From positions 1 through 62,438 of the forward strand of contig NZ_FCNT01000019.1 of NCBI RefSeq assembly GCF_900021155.1: a stretch of DNA of 62,438 nucleotides, written 5' to 3'. This DNA comes from Alistipes sp. CHKCI003. Its GTDB lineage: Bacteria; Bacteroidota; Bacteroidia; Bacteroidales; Rikenellaceae. The notes below the pieces were generated by a model. The model was not told where the DNA came from. It worked only from the letters and a program-made list of their open reading frames with translations, and made no database searches. The translations under genes were made by a program, and so were the position numbers. This document shows positions 60,996 through 62,438 of this stretch, piece after piece; position 1 is the stretch's first letter, and the number at the start of each line of letters is the position of its first letter.

Positions 60996-62327
60996 ATGTC
61001 GAACATCTCCATCGTCATAGGGCGCGAATTCAACGAGCGCGTCCGCAAAAAGTCCTTCATCATCACCACGCTCCTCATGCCCGTGCTGCTGATCGCCCTG
61101 ATGGCCGCACCCGCGCTGATCCTACAGTTTTCGCGGGGCGAAACCAAGCGCATCGCCGTGATCGACGAGAGCGGTCTGGTGCTGCCCCGGCTGGAGAGCG
61201 ACGCCGACGTCGAGTTCGAAGCCGCCGGGCTGAGCGTCGAGGAGGCGCGCCGCGAGCTCACCGACCGCTTCGGCGTGCTCTGGATCGGAGCCGACGTCCT
61301 CTCGAATCCGGGCGACGTGAAACTCTATGCCAACTCCTCGTCGTCCCTGACGCTCGAAGAGGGGCTGAGCCGCCGGATCGAGGAGGTGCTCGAAGCCGAG
61401 AAACTCAAGCGTTACGACATCGAGAACCTCGCACAGATTCTCGACGAGGTGAAAACCACCGTAACGATCCAGACCTTCCGCAACGACGAATCGCAGGAGG
61501 AGGATGCGCAGGCCAAGTCGTCGGCCGTCTCCGCCTTCATGGGCTTTGGGCTGGGCATGGTGCTCTACATGTTTCTTCTGATCTACGGCGCGATGGTCAT
61601 GCAGTCGGTCATCGAGGAGAAGAACAGCCGCGTGCTGGAGGTGGTCGTATCGTCCGTGCGGCCCTTCGACCTCATGATGGGCAAAATCCTCGGCATCGCA
61701 TGCGTCGCCGTGGTGCAAATCCTCTTGTGGGCCGTGCTCGTCGTCGGCATCGGCGCTCTGGTCATGCCCCGCCTCATGCCGGCCGACCTCATGGCCAACG
61801 CACAGGCCATGCAATCCGGCGCACTCGACACCGCGAGCGCCGCAGCCGCCGCGGGCGTCGATCCGGGCATGCTCCACGCGGTCGCCACGGCCATGGATTT
61901 CGGCTATGTGGCCGCGATCCTGAGCTACCTGCTGCTGTTCCTCGTAGGCGGCTACCTGCTCTATTCGGCCATGTTCGCCGCCGTGGGTTCGAGCGTCGAC
62001 AACATACAGGACGCCCAGCAGCTCCAGACCCCCATCATGATTCCGATCGTTCTCGGCTTCTTCGTGGCCATGTCGGTGATGAACGATCCCAATTCGTCCG
62101 TCGCCTTCTGGTTCTCGATCATCCCCTTCACTTCGCCCATCGTGATGATCGCCCGCATCCCTTGCGGCATTCCCGCATGGGAGATCCTCCTCTCGCTCGT
62201 GCTGCTCTACGCATCGTTCGTGGTGATGGTGTGGCTCGCAGCCAAGATCTACCGGGTGGGCATCTTCATGTACGGCAAGAAACCGTCGTTCAAGGAGCTT
62301 TACAAGTGGCTGCGCTATAAATACTGA
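60996..62327 (+). CDS. ABC-2 exporter permease subunit
   Basis: The 443-residue protein has the NatB/ABC2_membrane_3 layout: one N-terminal helix (about residues 20-42), a large extracytoplasmic domain (about 45-175), and five or six C-terminal helices (from FGLGMVLYMFLLIYGAMVMQ), including VIEEKNSRVLEVVVSSVRPFDLMMGKI. It pairs with the ATPase two genes upstream. The window ends 111 bp after its stop, with nothing recognisable there. Confidence 0.92.
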   Translation: MSNISIVIGREFNERVRKKSFIITTLLMPVLLIALMAAPALILQFSRGETKRIAVIDESGLVLPRLESDADVEFEAAGLSVEEARRELTDRFGVLWIGADVLSNPGDVKLYANSSSSLTLEEGLSRRIEEVLEAEKLKRYDIENLAQILDEVKTTVTIQTFRNDESQEEDAQAKSSAVSAFMGFGLGMVLYMFLLIYGAMVMQSVIEEKNSRVLEVVVSSVRPFDLMMGKILGIACVAVVQILLWAVLVVGIGALVMPRLMPADLMANAQAMQSGALDTASAAAAAGVDPGMLHAVATAMDFGYVAAILSYLLLFLVGGYLLYSAMFAAVGSSVDNIQDAQQLQTPIMIPIVLGFFVAMSVMNDPNSSVAFWFSIIPFTSPIVMIARIPCGIPAWEILLSLVLLYASFVVMVWLAAKIYRVGIFMYGKKPSFKELYKWLRYKY

Positions 62328-62438
62328 TCGGTCCGGGCCCTGCGCCGTGCAGCCCGGCTGCCACCCCCTTCCCGAGCCCCTTCTCCCGACGCCGCAGATG
62401 CCGGGAATACGAGGCCGGCCCCCCGCAACGGCAGGGGG

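Overview
This is a GC-rich stretch of chromosome from a member of the Bacteroidota, most likely Bacteroidales and close to Alistipes (Rikenellaceae). The evidence is the repeated Bacteroidota promoter signature (TTTG, 19-21 bp, TAnnTTTG), families typical of the phylum (DUF3467, DUF4271, LTA-synthase-like sulfatase, a kdp operon with a split KdpD), scarce Shine-Dalgarno sequences and high GC. The genus is inferred. I see no transposase, prophage, CRISPR array or rRNA. Most genes are core housekeeping genes separated by GC-rich spacers without recognisable genes.

Layout. Positions 1-4.2 kb: the 5' end of a lipoprotein gene, murA, tdk, a helical-repeat protein and tRNA-Thr(CGT). 4.2-6.1 kb: a gene-poor, lower-GC spacer with a broken lipoprotein start. 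6.1-8.25 kb: a PKD-type surface lipoprotein on the minus strand behind a complete cobalamin riboswitch leader (promoter, aptamer, terminator). 8.7-12.7 kb: a transaldolase-like gene, lnt and folC. 13-22.2 kb: a DUF3467 gene, a LysE-type exporter, cmk, ispH, a small membrane protein, a C-terminal processing protease, a histidine kinase, DUF4271, hemD, rnpA and yidD, many of them overlapping. 23-29.6 kb (minus): a CDF metal exporter with a hemerythrin/LuxR regulator, an LTA-synthase-like sulfatase, upp, hflX and a TonB-family protein. 29.8-41.4 kb: rlmN, a secreted thioredoxin, rsmG, an ECF sigma factor overlapping a glycosyltransferase, tgt, an LptF/G permease, an orphan PASTA protein, a RluD-type synthase and YgiQ. 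41.7-47.2 kb: a YeiH-type transporter with a porin, a small secreted protein, recO, prmA and, divergently, xerD. 47.7-49.3 kb: an HMA-AraC fusion regulator and threonine aldolase. 49.5-59.3 kb: a complete K+ uptake locus. 59.8-62.3 kb: an ABC-2 exporter with a small membrane protein.

The kdp locus is the most distinctive module. It starts with an NtrC-type sigma54 activator in place of an OmpR-type KdpE. Next comes a regulatory gap with two near-identical palindromes centred 22 bp apart and a sigma54-like -24 box. Three tiny single-pass membrane ORFs follow, the third being KdpF. Then come kdpA, kdpB, kdpC, an outer-membrane barrel protein, a KdpD lacking its membrane and kinase parts, and a separate 4HB/HAMP/PAS histidine kinase. 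Together these suggest a Kdp system rebuilt around sigma54 control, with its own outer-membrane component and two unnamed small peptides.

Other points of note: MurA has Asp where fosfomycin-sensitive enzymes have Cys. Tgt lacks the usual zinc cysteines. One perfect palindrome forms two opposed -7 boxes between prmA and xerD. A 12-bp tandem repeat lies next to the riboswitch leader. G or C runs of 8-9 occur repeatedly in spacers.
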